Source of the DNA: Bacteroidota bacterium
Lineage (GTDB): Bacteria; Bacteroidota; Bacteroidia; Cytophagales; Microscillaceae
NCBI GenBank assembly: GCA_004293265.1
Contig: RDXZ01000023.1
Span: 1 to 43,804 of the forward strand
Length of the DNA stretch: 43,804 nucleotides
Direction of reading: 5' to 3'
In this document: piece after piece, positions 9,015 through 18,155 of the stretch
Layout: each line of letters begins with the position of its first letter
Position numbering within the stretch: the stretch's first letter is position 1
The notes under the pieces: generated by a model
Database searches by the model: none
What the model saw: the letters and a program-made list of their open reading frames with translations, nothing else
Told to the model about the DNA's origin: nothing
Program-made: the position numbers and the translations under genes

Positions 9015-9022
9015 TATATTTG
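9015..9022 (+). promoter_or_regulatory. candidate -7 box upstream of rtcB
   Basis: TATATTTG matches TAnnTTTG exactly, but no TTTG stands at the expected distance upstream. If used, transcription would run through the family 2 repeat (9035-9162) before reaching rtcB. Confidence 0.3.
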
Positions 9023-9034
9023 CATATAAAATTT

Positions 9035-9162
9035 AAAAGTAGTAAATACAGGTCAAAATAAAGTTATTTCAAAATATCATTCTCTTATTTTGGTGCAAGC
9101 GTGAACTCTTGCACGAAATTCAATAATGATTTTTATTGACTATAACCTAAACAACTACTTTT
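9035..9162. repeat. MITE-like element, family 2 (divergent copy)
   Basis: Bounded by AAAAGTAGT and ACTACTTTT. The core contains GGTGCAAGCGTGAACTCTTGCAC, an imperfect hairpin shared with the copies at 37.7 and 41.1 kb. The right part (…CACGAAATTCAATAAT…) matches the same position of the 41.1-kb copy. Confidence 0.55.
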
Positions 9163-9201
9163 ATATTAAAAAAATACCACAAAAAATAAACAAAAAATAA
9201 A

Positions 9202-10695
9202 ATGAAAAGAAGCGAAAAATTAGACAAAAAAGAATTGCATAATATTGGAATTTATGAAATATCTACTTTCAAAATTGCAGGGCAATTAGCCAAAAAATTA
9301 ATCCACGAAAAAAAATACAATAAAACCGAAATTTTAGCAATTTTTGAAACCTTAGTAGAAAATCCTGATAGTTTTTTGGAAGATGAAGTTTTGAATGAAT
9401 TAGCAAAAAACATCAAACAAAGTCAATTTCAAAATATAAAAATCAAACAAGAAAAAAAAGGTTTCGAACTCAAAACACAAACTCCTGAATATGCTATTTA
9501 TGGCAAACAAAATATCGAAGAAGGAGCCATCAAACAAATGGACGTGGCTATGTGTTTGCCAATTTCTGTCGCAGGGGCGTTGATGCCTGATGCTCATTTT
9601 GGTTATGGTTTGCCTATTGGTGGAGTTTTGGCAACAGAAATTAACAAAATTATTCCTTTTGCTGTGGGCGTTGATATTGCCTGCCGTATGTGTATGTCAA
9701 TTTTTCCGATGGAATTTGATTTTGTGCAAAAACACAACAAAAAATTTATGAATTTATTAGAAAAAAATACACTTTTTGGCACAGGAAAAGGGTTTTCTAC
9801 CCCAACTACTGATGATGTTTTTGATAGACCAGAATGGAAGGCAACCAAAATTATTCGTGAATTAAAATCAAAAGCACAACATCAAATTGGTACTTCGGGA
9901 ACAGGAAATCACTTTGTAGAATGGGGAATGATTACAATTTTAAGAGATGACAACGAAATAAATTTGCCAAAAGGAAATTATGTAGCCTTGCTTTCTCACT
10001 CAGGTTCGAGAGGTTTTGGGGCAACTATCGCAGGGCATTATTCAAAATTAGCGATGGAAAAAACTAAACTTCCTGACCACGCAAAACACTTGGCTTGGCT
10101 TGATATGGATACTCAAGAAGGACAAGAATATTGGATTGGAATGAATCTCGCAGGAGAATATGCCTCTGCAAACCATCACCAAATTCATAAAAAAATGGCA
10201 AACGATTTAGAAATGAAACCTTTGAAAATCATAGAAAATCATCATAATTTTGCTTGGAAAGAAAAATTACAAGACGGCACAGAGGTTCTTACCCACAGAA
10301 AAGGGGCTACTCCTGCCAACGCAGGCGAGTGGGGAATTATCCCGGGTTCGATGACCGCACCGGGTTTTTTGGTAAAAGGCAAAGGAAATGCTAATGCTTT
10401 GTTTTCAGCTTCGCATGGTGCAGGACGCGTGATGTCACGCTCACAGGCGTTCAAACAAATTACAAAAAGTGATTTGCAAAAAATGTTGTCGGATAATGGA
10501 GTCAATTTGATTGGTGGCGACCTCGACGAAGCCCCTAATGCGTATAAAAATATTCGTGAAGTAATGGCTTTTCAGTCTGATTTGGTAGAAGTGATTGGTG
10601 AATTTTATCCAAAAATAGTTCGAATGGCTGACAAAGAAAAAGCACCACATTGGCAAAAAAAGAAAAGAGGTGATTTAGATTTTACAGAATCCTAA
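9202..10695 (+). CDS. rtcB: RNA-splicing ligase RtcB
   Basis: Mn/GTP-dependent ligase joining 2',3'-cyclic phosphate and 5'-OH RNA ends, in tRNA or other RNA repair. The 497-residue protein has the RtcB hallmarks MPDAHFGYGLPIGG, the metal cysteine in VGVDIACRM, SGTGNHFVEW, LSHSGSRGFG, HRKGATPA and the guanylylation-site region SASHGAGR with His405. The N-terminal ~80 residues are additional to the core. No rtcA, archease or prfH gene is nearby. It stands alone, with a clear hairpin after it (10771-10819). The identification is firm; the RNA substrate in this organism is unknown. Confidence 0.93.
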   Translation: MKRSEKLDKKELHNIGIYEISTFKIAGQLAKKLIHEKKYNKTEILAIFETLVENPDSFLEDEVLNELAKNIKQSQFQNIKIKQEKKGFELKTQTPEYAIYGKQNIEEGAIKQMDVAMCLPISVAGALMPDAHFGYGLPIGGVLATEINKIIPFAVGVDIACRMCMSIFPMEFDFVQKHNKKFMNLLEKNTLFGTGKGFSTPTTDDVFDRPEWKATKIIRELKSKAQHQIGTSGTGNHFVEWGMITILRDDNEINLPKGNYVALLSHSGSRGFGATIAGHYSKLAMEKTKLPDHAKHLAWLDMDTQEGQEYWIGMNLAGEYASANHHQIHKKMANDLEMKPLKIIENHHNFAWKEKLQDGTEVLTHRKGATPANAGEWGIIPGSMTAPGFLVKGKGNANALFSASHGAGRVMSRSQAFKQITKSDLQKMLSDNGVNLIGGDLDEAPNAYKNIREVMAFQSDLVEVIGEFYPKIVRMADKEKAPHWQKKKRGDLDFTES

Positions 10696-10770
10696 CTAAA
10701 ATGTAGGTATTAAAAAGTAGTTTTGTCATATTTTAAAAATATTTTTTTTGATTTTAAATCATTGATTATC

Positions 10771-10819
10771 AAGATATTAAACCTATAAAATGTGAAAAAC
10801 TTTATAGGTTTGAAATCTT
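10771..10819. terminator. terminator hairpin between rtcB and the convergent minus-strand run
   Basis: Perfect 11-bp stem AAACCTATAAA / TTTATAGGTTT around an ~11-nt loop, with outer AAGAT / ATCTT pairing. It lies between convergent genes, so it can act in both directions. Confidence 0.6.
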
Positions 10820-10865
10820 AAAACTATTTTCTGATATTTATATAATATCTTTTTTTTACATTTTT

Positions 10866-11237
10866 TTAAGGCATTTTTTCCATTCTAAAACCATAAGACT
10901 CAGGAAAATAACCGATTTTATAAGTTTCCTCTACTTCATTCAAACGAATTGTAAACAAAATATAATGATTTTGAATGGGTAGAATTTCACCAATTTCCTT
11001 TTCTCTATTCAATACAATTTCTTGTCGGTTCATAATTCCCATGCGTAATTTTTGTAAATTATCTGCGTGAGATTTTTGGTTTTGTGCAAAAGCGACCGCC
11101 TCATCCCAAGTCAAAACTTCTTTTTCTAATACAGGTGGATTGGCTTCTAATTGTGCAATTTCAGTTAATTTTTGCTGAATTTCTGCTTTCAAAGTAATAA
11201 AATCTTTTACTTTGTTGGTAACACTTTGGTAGTCCAT
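10866..11237 (-). CDS. hypothetical protein with coiled-coil N-terminus
   Basis: A 123-residue protein of no recognised family. Residues 1-85 are mostly charged helix (e.g. FITLKAEIQQKLTEIAQLEA), likely coiled coil; the last 40 residues look beta-rich (HYILFTIRLNEVEETYKIGYF). No signal peptide or membrane segment is present. It is the last gene of the minus-strand run that starts at mrdA, 105 bp behind the serA-like gene. No function is proposed. Confidence 0.6.
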   Translation of the reverse strand: MDYQSVTNKVKDFITLKAEIQQKLTEIAQLEANPPVLEKEVLTWDEAVAFAQNQKSHADNLQKLRMGIMNRQEIVLNREKEIGEILPIQNHYILFTIRLNEVEETYKIGYFPESYGFRMEKMP

Positions 11238-11342
11238 ATTTTTTTATTGCTAATAAATAGTTGTTTTACTATTATACTTATTTTTGTTTTAAACTCACAC
11301 ATTTCAACATCACTCAAATTATATCAAATACAAATAATAAAA

Positions 11343-12296
11343 TTATGGACTAAATTTTTCTTTCATCAAATTATCAATTTTTTCTACCAAAACTTCATTG
11401 ATTCTTTGATAAGATTCATACGTCCAGCCCGCCACGTGAGGCGTTAAAATAACTTGATGAGAATGACTAAGATACTCAAAATTTTTTTGTTGAGAAACAG
11501 AAAGCGTATTTAATTTTTCGTTTTCTAATACATCTAAACCTGCCCCAATAATTTTTCCACTTTCCAAACCCTCAATTAAAGCCTCCAAAGATAATATTTC
11601 GCCTCTTGCTGTATTGATAAGCCAAATTGGTTTTTTAAATCTTGCTAAAAAATCTTTGTTTATCCAACCAAAATTTTCTTTGTCTAATGGAATATGCAAA
11701 GTCAATATATCAGTTTGTTCAAAAATTTCTAATAAAGTAGCTTCTTTTGCTTTTGTGTTCGAAAAATCTTTTTTATTTTTATCATAAGCCAATATTTTAC
11801 ATTCAAAACTTGATAATCTTTGAGCAACTTGTTGCCCAATATTGCCAAATCCGATAATTCCAATGGTTTTATTTTTGATTTCAAAACCTCTATTTTTTTC
11901 TCTTTGCCAAATTTTATTTCGTATTTCTTTATCTGACAAATTTATTTTATTCAATACATTTAGTAGCAAGCCTAAAGTATGTTCTGCTACGGCATCTCGG
12001 TTGCCTTCGGGTGCGTTCAACAAATGAATATTTTTTTTTTTTGCCAAATCAACATCAATCAAATCTAAACCTGCTCCTGCACGCGCAACAAAAGCAAGTT
12101 TTTGTGCGTGATTTAAAAATTCTTCATCAATTTTGGTTTTACTTCTTATAATAATTCCAAAAATATCTTTTAATTCTAAAAAAATTTCATTCCTTTGAAT
12201 ATCAGGCAAATATACTACCTCAAAATCTAACTTTTCCAACAAAGGTAAGATAGAAAGGTGCATGTCATCAATGATTAATATTTTTTTTTTTATCAT
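11343..12296 (-). CDS. D-2-hydroxyacid dehydrogenase, 3-phosphoglycerate dehydrogenase-like
   Basis: NAD-dependent oxidation of a D-2-hydroxyacid; the closest resemblance is to SerA, which begins serine synthesis from 3-phosphoglycerate. The roughly 317 residues show the NAD-binding GFGNIG, a downstream acidic residue (AYDKN), substrate-binding RAGAGLD and NTARG with the catalytic Arg, and the C-terminal catalytic His in LTPHVAG. It lacks an ACT domain. The ATG at 12296 gives a four-base ATGA overlap with the surE stop codon, so I prefer it to the in-frame ATG three codons upstream (12305). Translational coupling to surE is likely. The true substrate is uncertain within this broad family. Confidence 0.82.
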   Translation of the reverse strand: MIKKKILIIDDMHLSILPLLEKLDFEVVYLPDIQRNEIFLELKDIFGIIIRSKTKIDEEFLNHAQKLAFVARAGAGLDLIDVDLAKKKNIHLLNAPEGNRDAVAEHTLGLLLNVLNKINLSDKEIRNKIWQREKNRGFEIKNKTIGIIGFGNIGQQVAQRLSSFECKILAYDKNKKDFSNTKAKEATLLEIFEQTDILTLHIPLDKENFGWINKDFLARFKKPIWLINTARGEILSLEALIEGLESGKIIGAGLDVLENEKLNTLSVSQQKNFEYLSHSHQVILTPHVAGWTYESYQRINEVLVEKIDNLMKEKFSP

Positions 12297-13066
12297 AATT
12301 CCCATTCATTCAAGCCACTTAAAGCAAAATGTGCAGTTAAATCAAATAAACAAGGGACAACCGAAACATAATTATTTTTCAAAGCCCATTCGTCTGTGTC
12401 TTCACCTTTGTCTTGATTGACAAAATAGCCTGTAAGCCAAAAATATTTTCTATGATGTGGGTCAGTTCTTTCATCAAATTCCTCGCCCCAATGCCCCAAT
12501 GCTTGTCTTACAACTTTAATTCCTTTGATTTTTTCGTCTGATTTTTTAGGAATATTGACATTGAGTGCCACACCTTTGGGTAGTTTTTTATCTAATACTT
12601 GTAATGCTATCTTGCGAATAAACTCGTGTGTATGCGAAAAATCAGCCTGCGAACCATAATCACACAAAGAAAAACCAATTGAAGGCAAACCTTCTATGGC
12701 GGCTTCTATGGCGGCTGACATGGTTCCCGAATAAATCACACTGATAGATGAATTACTGCCATGATTGATTCCACTAACAACCAAATCAGGCGTTCTGTCT
12801 TTAAAAAGATGGTGTTTGGCTAATTTTACACAATCCGCAGGCGTTCCCGAACATTCAAAAGCGAGTATATCTTCTCCAAAAATAGTAGATTTATCGAGGC
12901 GGATAGGTTGTCCGATAGTGATGGCGTGTCCCATTCCTGATTGTGGTTTGTTGGGTGCGACCACTACAACCTCTCCAATTTCTTTCATGACTTCGACCAG
13001 ATTTGCGATGCCTTTGGCTGTAATTCCATCGTCATTAGAGATTAAAATTAAAGGTTTTTTTTCCAT
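12293..13066 (-). CDS. surE: 5'/3'-nucleotidase SurE
   Basis: Metal-dependent survival protein that dephosphorylates nucleoside monophosphates. The N-terminal ISNDDG motif holds the metal-binding Asp pair. SGINHGSN and the SGTMSAAIEA segment are further SurE signatures. The upstream ATG (13126) would add 20 Lys-rich residues and overlap the preceding gene; the family normally begins just before the SNDDG strand, so the start at 13066 is chosen (257 residues). It is followed without a gap by the serA-like gene. Confidence 0.92.
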   Translation of the reverse strand: MEKKPLILISNDDGITAKGIANLVEVMKEIGEVVVVAPNKPQSGMGHAITIGQPIRLDKSTIFGEDILAFECSGTPADCVKLAKHHLFKDRTPDLVVSGINHGSNSSISVIYSGTMSAAIEAAIEGLPSIGFSLCDYGSQADFSHTHEFIRKIALQVLDKKLPKGVALNVNIPKKSDEKIKGIKVVRQALGHWGEEFDERTDPHHRKYFWLTGYFVNQDKGEDTDEWALKNNYVSVVPCLFDLTAHFALSGLNEWEL

Positions 13067-13118
13067 TTTTTTTATAATTTTTTTATAATTTTTTTTGGTG
13101 AAAGTAATACACAAATCA

Positions 13119-13766
13119 CTAAGCAATCATATTTTTTAGGTCTTGGATACTAATTTCTGTTAAATTTTTGATGACAATATCTGCTTCGTGCAAAACCTCT
13201 TTTTCACCAATGCCAATGACTTTCATTCCTGCTCTTTTGCCTGCTTGCACACCTGCAACTGCATCTTCAAATACAACACATTTTTTTGGTTCAGTGTTTA
13301 ATGCTTTGGCGGCTTTTTCAAAAATTTCGGGGTGAGGTTTTCCGTTCACAATATCATTTCCATCAACAATAGCATCAAATTTTTCAAAAAGTCCTATTTT
13401 TTGTAGGATATTTTTAGCATTTTTACTTGATGAAGCCAAAGAAAACGGAATATTATTTTGTTTTAATTGATTTAAAAAATCAGTTACGCCTTCCAAAATT
13501 TCGTTTTCATTCATTTGATTGACAAATTCTAAAAAACATTCATTTTTATCTTCGAGTGCTTTGTCAAAAGCTTCTTTTGATAAAGTATGTTGGGCTAATT
13601 TTAAAATAATTTCTAACGATTCGGTACGGCTAACTCCTTTCAAATGTTCATTTTGTTCTTCTGTCAAATCAAAATTCCATTCTTTTGCCAAACGTTTCCA
13701 CGCTAAAAAGTGATATTTGGCAGTATCTACAATCACACCATCTAAATCAAACAAACAAGCAATCAT
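13119..13766 (-). CDS. pgmB: HAD-family beta-phosphoglucomutase
   Basis: Probable interconversion of beta-glucose 1-phosphate and 6-phosphate. The 215 residues show the HAD nucleophile motif FDLDGV (Asp7, acid/base Asp9), the beta-PGM cap signature LKGVSRTESL, the threonine/serine motif as ASSSKNA, the lysine in KPHPEIF and the metal site VFEDAVAGVQAG. The VSR and SSSKNA segments argue for beta-PGM rather than a generic phosphatase. No maltose or trehalose phosphorylase gene is adjacent, so the physiological role is inferred from the family. Confidence 0.85.
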   Translation of the reverse strand: MIACLFDLDGVIVDTAKYHFLAWKRLAKEWNFDLTEEQNEHLKGVSRTESLEIILKLAQHTLSKEAFDKALEDKNECFLEFVNQMNENEILEGVTDFLNQLKQNNIPFSLASSSKNAKNILQKIGLFEKFDAIVDGNDIVNGKPHPEIFEKAAKALNTEPKKCVVFEDAVAGVQAGKRAGMKVIGIGEKEVLHEADIVIKNLTEISIQDLKNMIA

Positions 13767-13862
13767 TTTTTATTATTCCTTTTGCTCAAAAAGGTTTTTT
13801 ATGTGTTTAAAAAAGCAACTGAGCCAATTACTTCTTTTTTTTAATTTCGTTTTGGATTTTTT

Positions 13863-14105
13863 TTATTTCTCGTCTTTTGTTTTTTTATCTTTTTTTTGCT
13901 TTTGAATTGACCAAACCAAAATAGCAAACCAAATCAATACAAAAAATGCCATAAATGGAATCACCCACATAGTTGCCCAACCCATCACAGCACTCACAAA
14001 CCAACCTGAAATAAAAAATAAAATGATATAAATTAAGCAACCATAACAACCGATTTTATTGGTGAGTGGGCTTGGCGTAAAATAATTACTTGGATTATCT
14101 TGCAT
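13863..14105 (-). CDS. small two-helix membrane protein
   Basis: An 80-residue protein with two hydrophobic segments (about 20-44 and 46-66) and a strongly basic tail KQKKDKKTKDEK, which should lie in the cytoplasm. Its start is 11 bp behind the macrodomain gene stop, so it is co-transcribed with it. No family is recognised. Confidence 0.6.
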   Translation of the reverse strand: MQDNPSNYFTPSPLTNKIGCYGCLIYIILFFISGWFVSAVMGWATMWVIPFMAFFVLIWFAILVWSIQKQKKDKKTKDEK

Positions 14106-14116
14106 TTTTTGTATTT

Positions 14117-14632
14117 TTAGGTTGATAAAATTTCTTGATAAATTTCAAAATTCTCCTCATCAAAACAAACAAATACTATTTTTTTTATTTGATTATTATT
14201 TTGAGATAAAAAATTTTGTACGCTTTGAATCGCAATTTGTGCGGCTTCTTTTTTAGGATAATGATAAATACCTGTGCTAATATTGGGGAAAGCAATTGTT
14301 TCACAATTGTTTTCGATGGCTAATGATAAAGAATTTTGATAACAATTGGCTAATTGTTGGGCTTGTTGGTCGTTATCACTACGCCAAATAGGTCCTACGG
14401 TATGAATCACAAATTTTGCGGGCAATCTTCCTGCACTTGTGATGACTGCTTCGCCTGTATCACAACCGCCTTGTCTGTTTCGAATTTTTATACATTCCTC
14501 CAAAATAATACCGCCGCCTGCTCGATGAATTGCTCCATCAACTCCACCCCCACCCAATAAAGAAGAATTGGCGGCATTGACAATGGCATCAACAGAAATC
14601 TTTGTAATATCGCCTTGTACTAATTCTATCAT
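14117..14632 (-). CDS. macrodomain protein, O-acetyl-ADP-ribose deacetylase-like
   Basis: A 171-residue single macrodomain that binds ADP-ribose and probably hydrolyses its O-acetyl or protein esters. The signature [22 protein letters not shown] near the N-terminus is complete, including the catalytic Asp and the glycine loop. [16 protein letters not shown] and [12 protein letters not shown] form the second part of the pocket, as in YmdB-type enzymes. It lies 12 bp behind panB and 11 bp before the small membrane protein. Confidence 0.9.
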   Translation of the reverse strand: MIELVQGDITKISVDAIVNAANSSLLGGGGVDGAIHRAGGGIILEECIKIRNRQGGCDTGEAVITSAGRLPAKFVIHTVGPIWRSDNDQQAQQLANCYQNSLSLAIENNCETIAFPNISTGIYHYPKKEAAQIAIQSVQNFLSQNNNQIKKIVFVCFDEENFEIYQEILST

Positions 14633-14644
14633 TTTATTTTTTAA

Positions 14645-15463
14645 TTAATATTGTTCTTTTTCGTTAGGAAAATCAATTTTTCTTACATCATCAACATATT
14701 GTTTGATGCCACTTAATATAATAGTGTGCAAATCTGCATAACGTCTTAAAAAACGCGGTTTAAATTCTTTGTTGATGCCCAACATATCGTGTAAAACCAA
14801 AATTTGTCCATCAACTTCATTGCCCGCACCAATGCCAATAACAGGAATTTGTATCGTTTCTGCTACTTTTTTCGCTAAATGTGCAGGGATTTTTTCTAAC
14901 ACTAATCCAAAGCAACCCAAATCAGAGAGCATTTTAGCGTCTTCTATCAACCTTTCGGCTTCTTGTTCTTCTTTTGCTCTGACGGTATAAGTACCAAATT
15001 TATAAATAGATTGTGGAGTCAAGCCCAGATGCCCCATTACAGGAATTCCTGCGCTCAAAATTCTGACTACAGATTCTTTAATTTCTTGTCCACCTTCCAT
15101 TTTTACGGCGTGTCCACCCGATTCTTTCATAATTTTGATGGCTGATTTGAGTGCTTCCGTAGAATTTCCTTGATATGTTCCGAAAGGCATATCTACCACC
15201 ACTAAGGCACGTTTTACGGCTCTGACTACCGAAGAGGCGTGATAAATCATTTGTTCTAACGTAATTGGCAAAGTAGTTTCGTGTCCTGCCATTACATTTG
15301 AAGCCGAATCACCAACTAATATAGCGTCAATTCCTGCCTCATCTACAATTTTTGCTAACGAAAAATCATAGGCAGTAAGCATAGATATTTTTTCGTTTCT
15401 ATTTTTCATTTCTTGTAAAGTATGTGTAGTAACACGCTTTACTTCTGCGGAATAAGTGGACAT
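14645..15463 (-). CDS. panB: 3-methyl-2-oxobutanoate hydroxymethyltransferase (PanB)
   Basis: First step of pantothenate synthesis: adds hydroxymethyl from methylene-tetrahydrofolate to 2-oxoisovalerate. The 272 residues show [34 protein letters not shown] with metal and substrate ligands, [10 protein letters not shown], the KMEGG segment, [10 protein letters not shown] and PVIGIGAG. It is read from the mrdA side with an 18-bp gap. No panC or panD is present nearby. Confidence 0.94.
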   Translation of the reverse strand: MSTYSAEVKRVTTHTLQEMKNRNEKISMLTAYDFSLAKIVDEAGIDAILVGDSASNVMAGHETTLPITLEQMIYHASSVVRAVKRALVVVDMPFGTYQGNSTEALKSAIKIMKESGGHAVKMEGGQEIKESVVRILSAGIPVMGHLGLTPQSIYKFGTYTVRAKEEQEAERLIEDAKMLSDLGCFGLVLEKIPAHLAKKVAETIQIPVIGIGAGNEVDGQILVLHDMLGINKEFKPRFLRRYADLHTIILSGIKQYVDDVRKIDFPNEKEQY

Positions 15464-15481
15464 AGGTTTGTTTTTTAGGTT

Positions 15482-17341
15482 TTAATCTTCAATAATTTTT
15501 TTATTTGTTTTGATTAGTTTCAAATCAATAATTTGTTTTTCTAAATATTCTCTTGAAATTTTACCTTTCAAATATTTTTCTATTAATAAAACTGCTACGG
15601 GTGCAGCTATAGCACCTCCAAATCCTGCATTTTCAACATAGACTGCAATAGCAATTTTTGGATTATCTTTGGGTGCAAAAGCAATAAAAACCGAGTGGTC
15701 TTCTCCTCTTGGGTTTTGTGCTGTTCCTGTTTTTCCACAAATTTCTAAATCTGGTATGATAGCCACAGGCGAAACAGTACCCATTCTATACGCATCACGC
15801 ATACCTGAGATAACGAGGTCAAAATGCTCTTTATCAATGCCTACTTCATATTTTTTTTGAAAAGCACTTCGAATTAATTTTTTTTCTCCGATAGATTTTA
15901 CCAAATGCGGTGTATAATAATAACCGCGATTAGCAATAGTAGCACAAACGTTTGCCAATTGCAAAGGCAATACTCCGATTTCTCCTTGCCCGATTCCCAA
16001 AGAATAAATATTAGAAAACTTCCATTGCGACTCGCCTCCAAATCTTTTGTTATAAAAATCAAGAGTAGGTACTTCGCCTTTTAGTTCGTGAACCAAATCT
16101 ATGTTAGTTTTTCGTCCTAAGTTAAATTTTGATAAATAATCTCGCCAAAGTGTATAACCTTTTTTTCCATCGCCATCAGCACTGACGGTCATCACACTAT
16201 CTTTCAAAACCATCTTTTTTTGGTAAATAATTCTTCGATAAACACTAAAATAATAAGGATTACAAGAATATTGAATCGAAGAATGAACTCCTCCTACGGG
16301 GTGTCCGTGGCATTTTACTAAAGAAATATCACAAGGAAAAACACTTTCAGGGCGTATAAAACTTTCTTGTAAAGCAATCAAGGCTTGAACGGTTTTGAAA
16401 GTAGAGCCGGGCGGATATAAAGCCGAAATAGTACGATTGAATAAAGGTTTATTTTCGTCTTGTGATAAAAGCCCATAGTTTCGAGAGGCACCACGACCAG
16501 CCAATAAGTTTGGATTATAAGTAGGAGCGGAAAGCATTGCCAAAATTTCGCCCGTAGAAGGCTCAATAGCCACAATTGCTCCTGCTTTTCCTTCCATTAA
16601 TTTTTCTCCATATTGTTGCAAATCTAAGTCAATAGTACTAACCAAATTTTGTCCTGCGATAGAAGCAGTATCTAATTTTCCATCTTGATATTTTCCTTTT
16701 TCCTTTCCTTTGGCATCTACCCAAATATGTGCGGCACCGCGTTGTCCACGCAATTCGTTTTCATAAGCGGCTTCTAAACCACTAATTCCAACATAATCGC
16801 CTTGTCTATAATATCCTGTTTTATCTTTTTCTAAGGCTTGTGGGCTAATTTCTCCTACATATCCTAAGACGTGTGCCAAGCTATTTTGTGGGTATCCTCT
16901 TAACGTTCTCGAAATCATAAAAAAACCTTGATATTCATCAATTCTTTCTTGTATTCGAGCATAATCTTCTTTGCTTAGTTGTTTTAAAAACGGAGCAGGT
17001 TGCATATCTGACGTAACTTGTTTGCGTGCTTTTCCCATATTTTGTTTAAATTCTTGGATAGTAATTCCCAAAAACTCACAAAAGCCCAATGTATCTTTTA
17101 ATTTTACCTTAGCAGGAATTACCATTACATCATATACGGGTGCGTTTGCAATCAATAATTTACCATTTCTATCTGTAATAATACCTCTGTGAGGATAAAT
17201 AACTACTTTTTTGATAGAAATATTAGCGGCGGCGGTTTGATAACTGCTGTCCCAAACTTGGATAAAAAATAATTTAACTAAAAAAATAAATCCAATGGAA
17301 ATAAAAATTCCACTGACTACCCATCTTCTATTATCGAGCAT
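15482..17341 (-). CDS. mrdA: penicillin-binding protein 2 (peptidoglycan transpeptidase)
   Basis: Class B transpeptidase of the elongation machinery, anchored in the inner membrane and acting in the periplasm. Residues 9-27 form the single N-terminal membrane segment. A dimerisation domain follows, with RGIITDRNG near residue 52 and GISGLEAAYE. The transpeptidase motifs are complete: SxxK as STFK (313-316), SxN as SCN (359-361) and KTGT (536-539). The 619-residue length fits PBP2. No rodA or mreBCD gene is adjacent in this window. It is the first gene of a minus-strand run and has its own promoter. Confidence 0.93.
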   Translation of the reverse strand: MLDNRRWVVSGIFISIGFIFLVKLFFIQVWDSSYQTAAANISIKKVVIYPHRGIITDRNGKLLIANAPVYDVMVIPAKVKLKDTLGFCEFLGITIQEFKQNMGKARKQVTSDMQPAPFLKQLSKEDYARIQERIDEYQGFFMISRTLRGYPQNSLAHVLGYVGEISPQALEKDKTGYYRQGDYVGISGLEAAYENELRGQRGAAHIWVDAKGKEKGKYQDGKLDTASIAGQNLVSTIDLDLQQYGEKLMEGKAGAIVAIEPSTGEILAMLSAPTYNPNLLAGRGASRNYGLLSQDENKPLFNRTISALYPPGSTFKTVQALIALQESFIRPESVFPCDISLVKCHGHPVGGVHSSIQYSCNPYYFSVYRRIIYQKKMVLKDSVMTVSADGDGKKGYTLWRDYLSKFNLGRKTNIDLVHELKGEVPTLDFYNKRFGGESQWKFSNIYSLGIGQGEIGVLPLQLANVCATIANRGYYYTPHLVKSIGEKKLIRSAFQKKYEVGIDKEHFDLVISGMRDAYRMGTVSPVAIIPDLEICGKTGTAQNPRGEDHSVFIAFAPKDNPKIAIAVYVENAGFGGAIAAPVAVLLIEKYLKGKISREYLEKQIIDLKLIKTNKKIIED

Positions 17342-17366
17342 TGTTTTATACGTTTATATCTATGTG

Positions 17367-17396
17367 CAAAAGTAATTTAAAATGATTAGAAAACAA
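17367..17396 (-). promoter_or_regulatory. promoter of mrdA and the genes behind it
   Basis: On the minus strand TTG, 19 nt, TACTTTTG, a perfect TAnnTTTG -7 box about 25 bp before the mrdA ATG. Confidence 0.6.
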
Positions 17397-17505
17397 TATT
17401 TTTTAGAAAAAAATAATGATACAAGAATGATAAATTTGGTCGATGATTTAAAATAAAATCTCAAATTATATTGATTTACAAAATATCAATATTTCAATAA
17501 TTTTT

Positions 17506-17625
17506 GGTTCTACTAAGATTTGTACGGAAAACTATCATAGAAAACACGCAGATAACGCGGGTTTTACAGATTAAATCAGTTTTTATTTTTATAAAATTTG
17601 TATTTGTATAAATATTAGAAGGGTT
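17506..17625. repeat. degenerate family 1 element with a foreign centre
   Basis: The left end GGTTCTACTAAGATTTGTAC is nearly intact. The right end (17605-17625) is a decayed complement. The usual palindromic centre is replaced by CACGCAGATAACGCGGGTTT and following bases, a motif that recurs at about 35390-35415 without family 1 ends. It lies in the 467-bp gap between mrdA and rpmF. That gap otherwise holds a half-copy of family 2 (GGTGCAAG…CTAAATAG, 17645-17663) and a TAATTTTG box at 17749-17756 that may serve rpmF. Confidence 0.5.
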
Positions 17626-17808
17626 AAAAATGTTCTTTTTCTTGGGTGCAAGTGGCTAAATAGATACAAAAAAATCAAAAAAATAATTTTTTTTTAATAA
17701 AAATCAAAAAAAAATTAAAAAAAAATAGTTATTACAAAAAAAATATTTTAATTTTGCACTCGTTTTCTAATTTATAATCTTAATTTGTGTTAAAACACAC
17801 TTAACAAT

Positions 17809-18021
17809 ATGCCAAATCCTAAACGTAAATTCTCGACCACGCGCCGCGATAAACGCCGTACTCATGATAGCATTGAGGCAAAACCATTTACTATTTGTAA
17901 AGTAACTGACGAAATACATTTGTATCACAGAGCATACGTACACGGTAACGACCTATACTACAAAGGTAAAGTTTTGATAGAAGGGTACATAAAACCAAAA
18001 AAATCTAAATCTGCACAATAA
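17809..18021 (+). CDS. rpmF: 50S ribosomal protein L32
   Basis: A 70-residue ribosomal large-subunit protein. The basic N-terminus PNPKRKFSTTRRDKRRTHD is characteristic. The C-terminal part (HLYHRAYVHGNDLYYKGKVL) keeps the L32 fold, but the two CxxC zinc pairs are gone, only one Cys remaining (TICK). This is the zinc-independent form common in Bacteroidota. It precedes plsX as in many bacteria. Confidence 0.92.
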   Translation: MPNPKRKFSTTRRDKRRTHDSIEAKPFTICKVTDEIHLYHRAYVHGNDLYYKGKVLIEGYIKPKKSKSAQ

Positions 18022-18155
18022 AAATATAATAATTATAATGCAGAAAAAAATGAGAAGATTTAGAGTAAAAAAATATTTTTTATTTTGAATCTTTTTTTTG
18101 TTTTATATTCAAAAAAAAACACTAATATTGTGCAAAAAAACAATATTCTAAAAAT

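Noticed and set aside
11172-11447. 91-residue plus-strand frame across the serA-like/123-residue gene junction
   Set aside because: It is antisense to two better-supported minus-strand genes and rich in Phe and Ile as expected for a shadow frame.
13067-13126. Longer SurE start at 13126
   Set aside because: It adds a Lys-rich stretch not found in the family and overlaps the preceding gene; the ATG at 13066 fits the SNDDG start.
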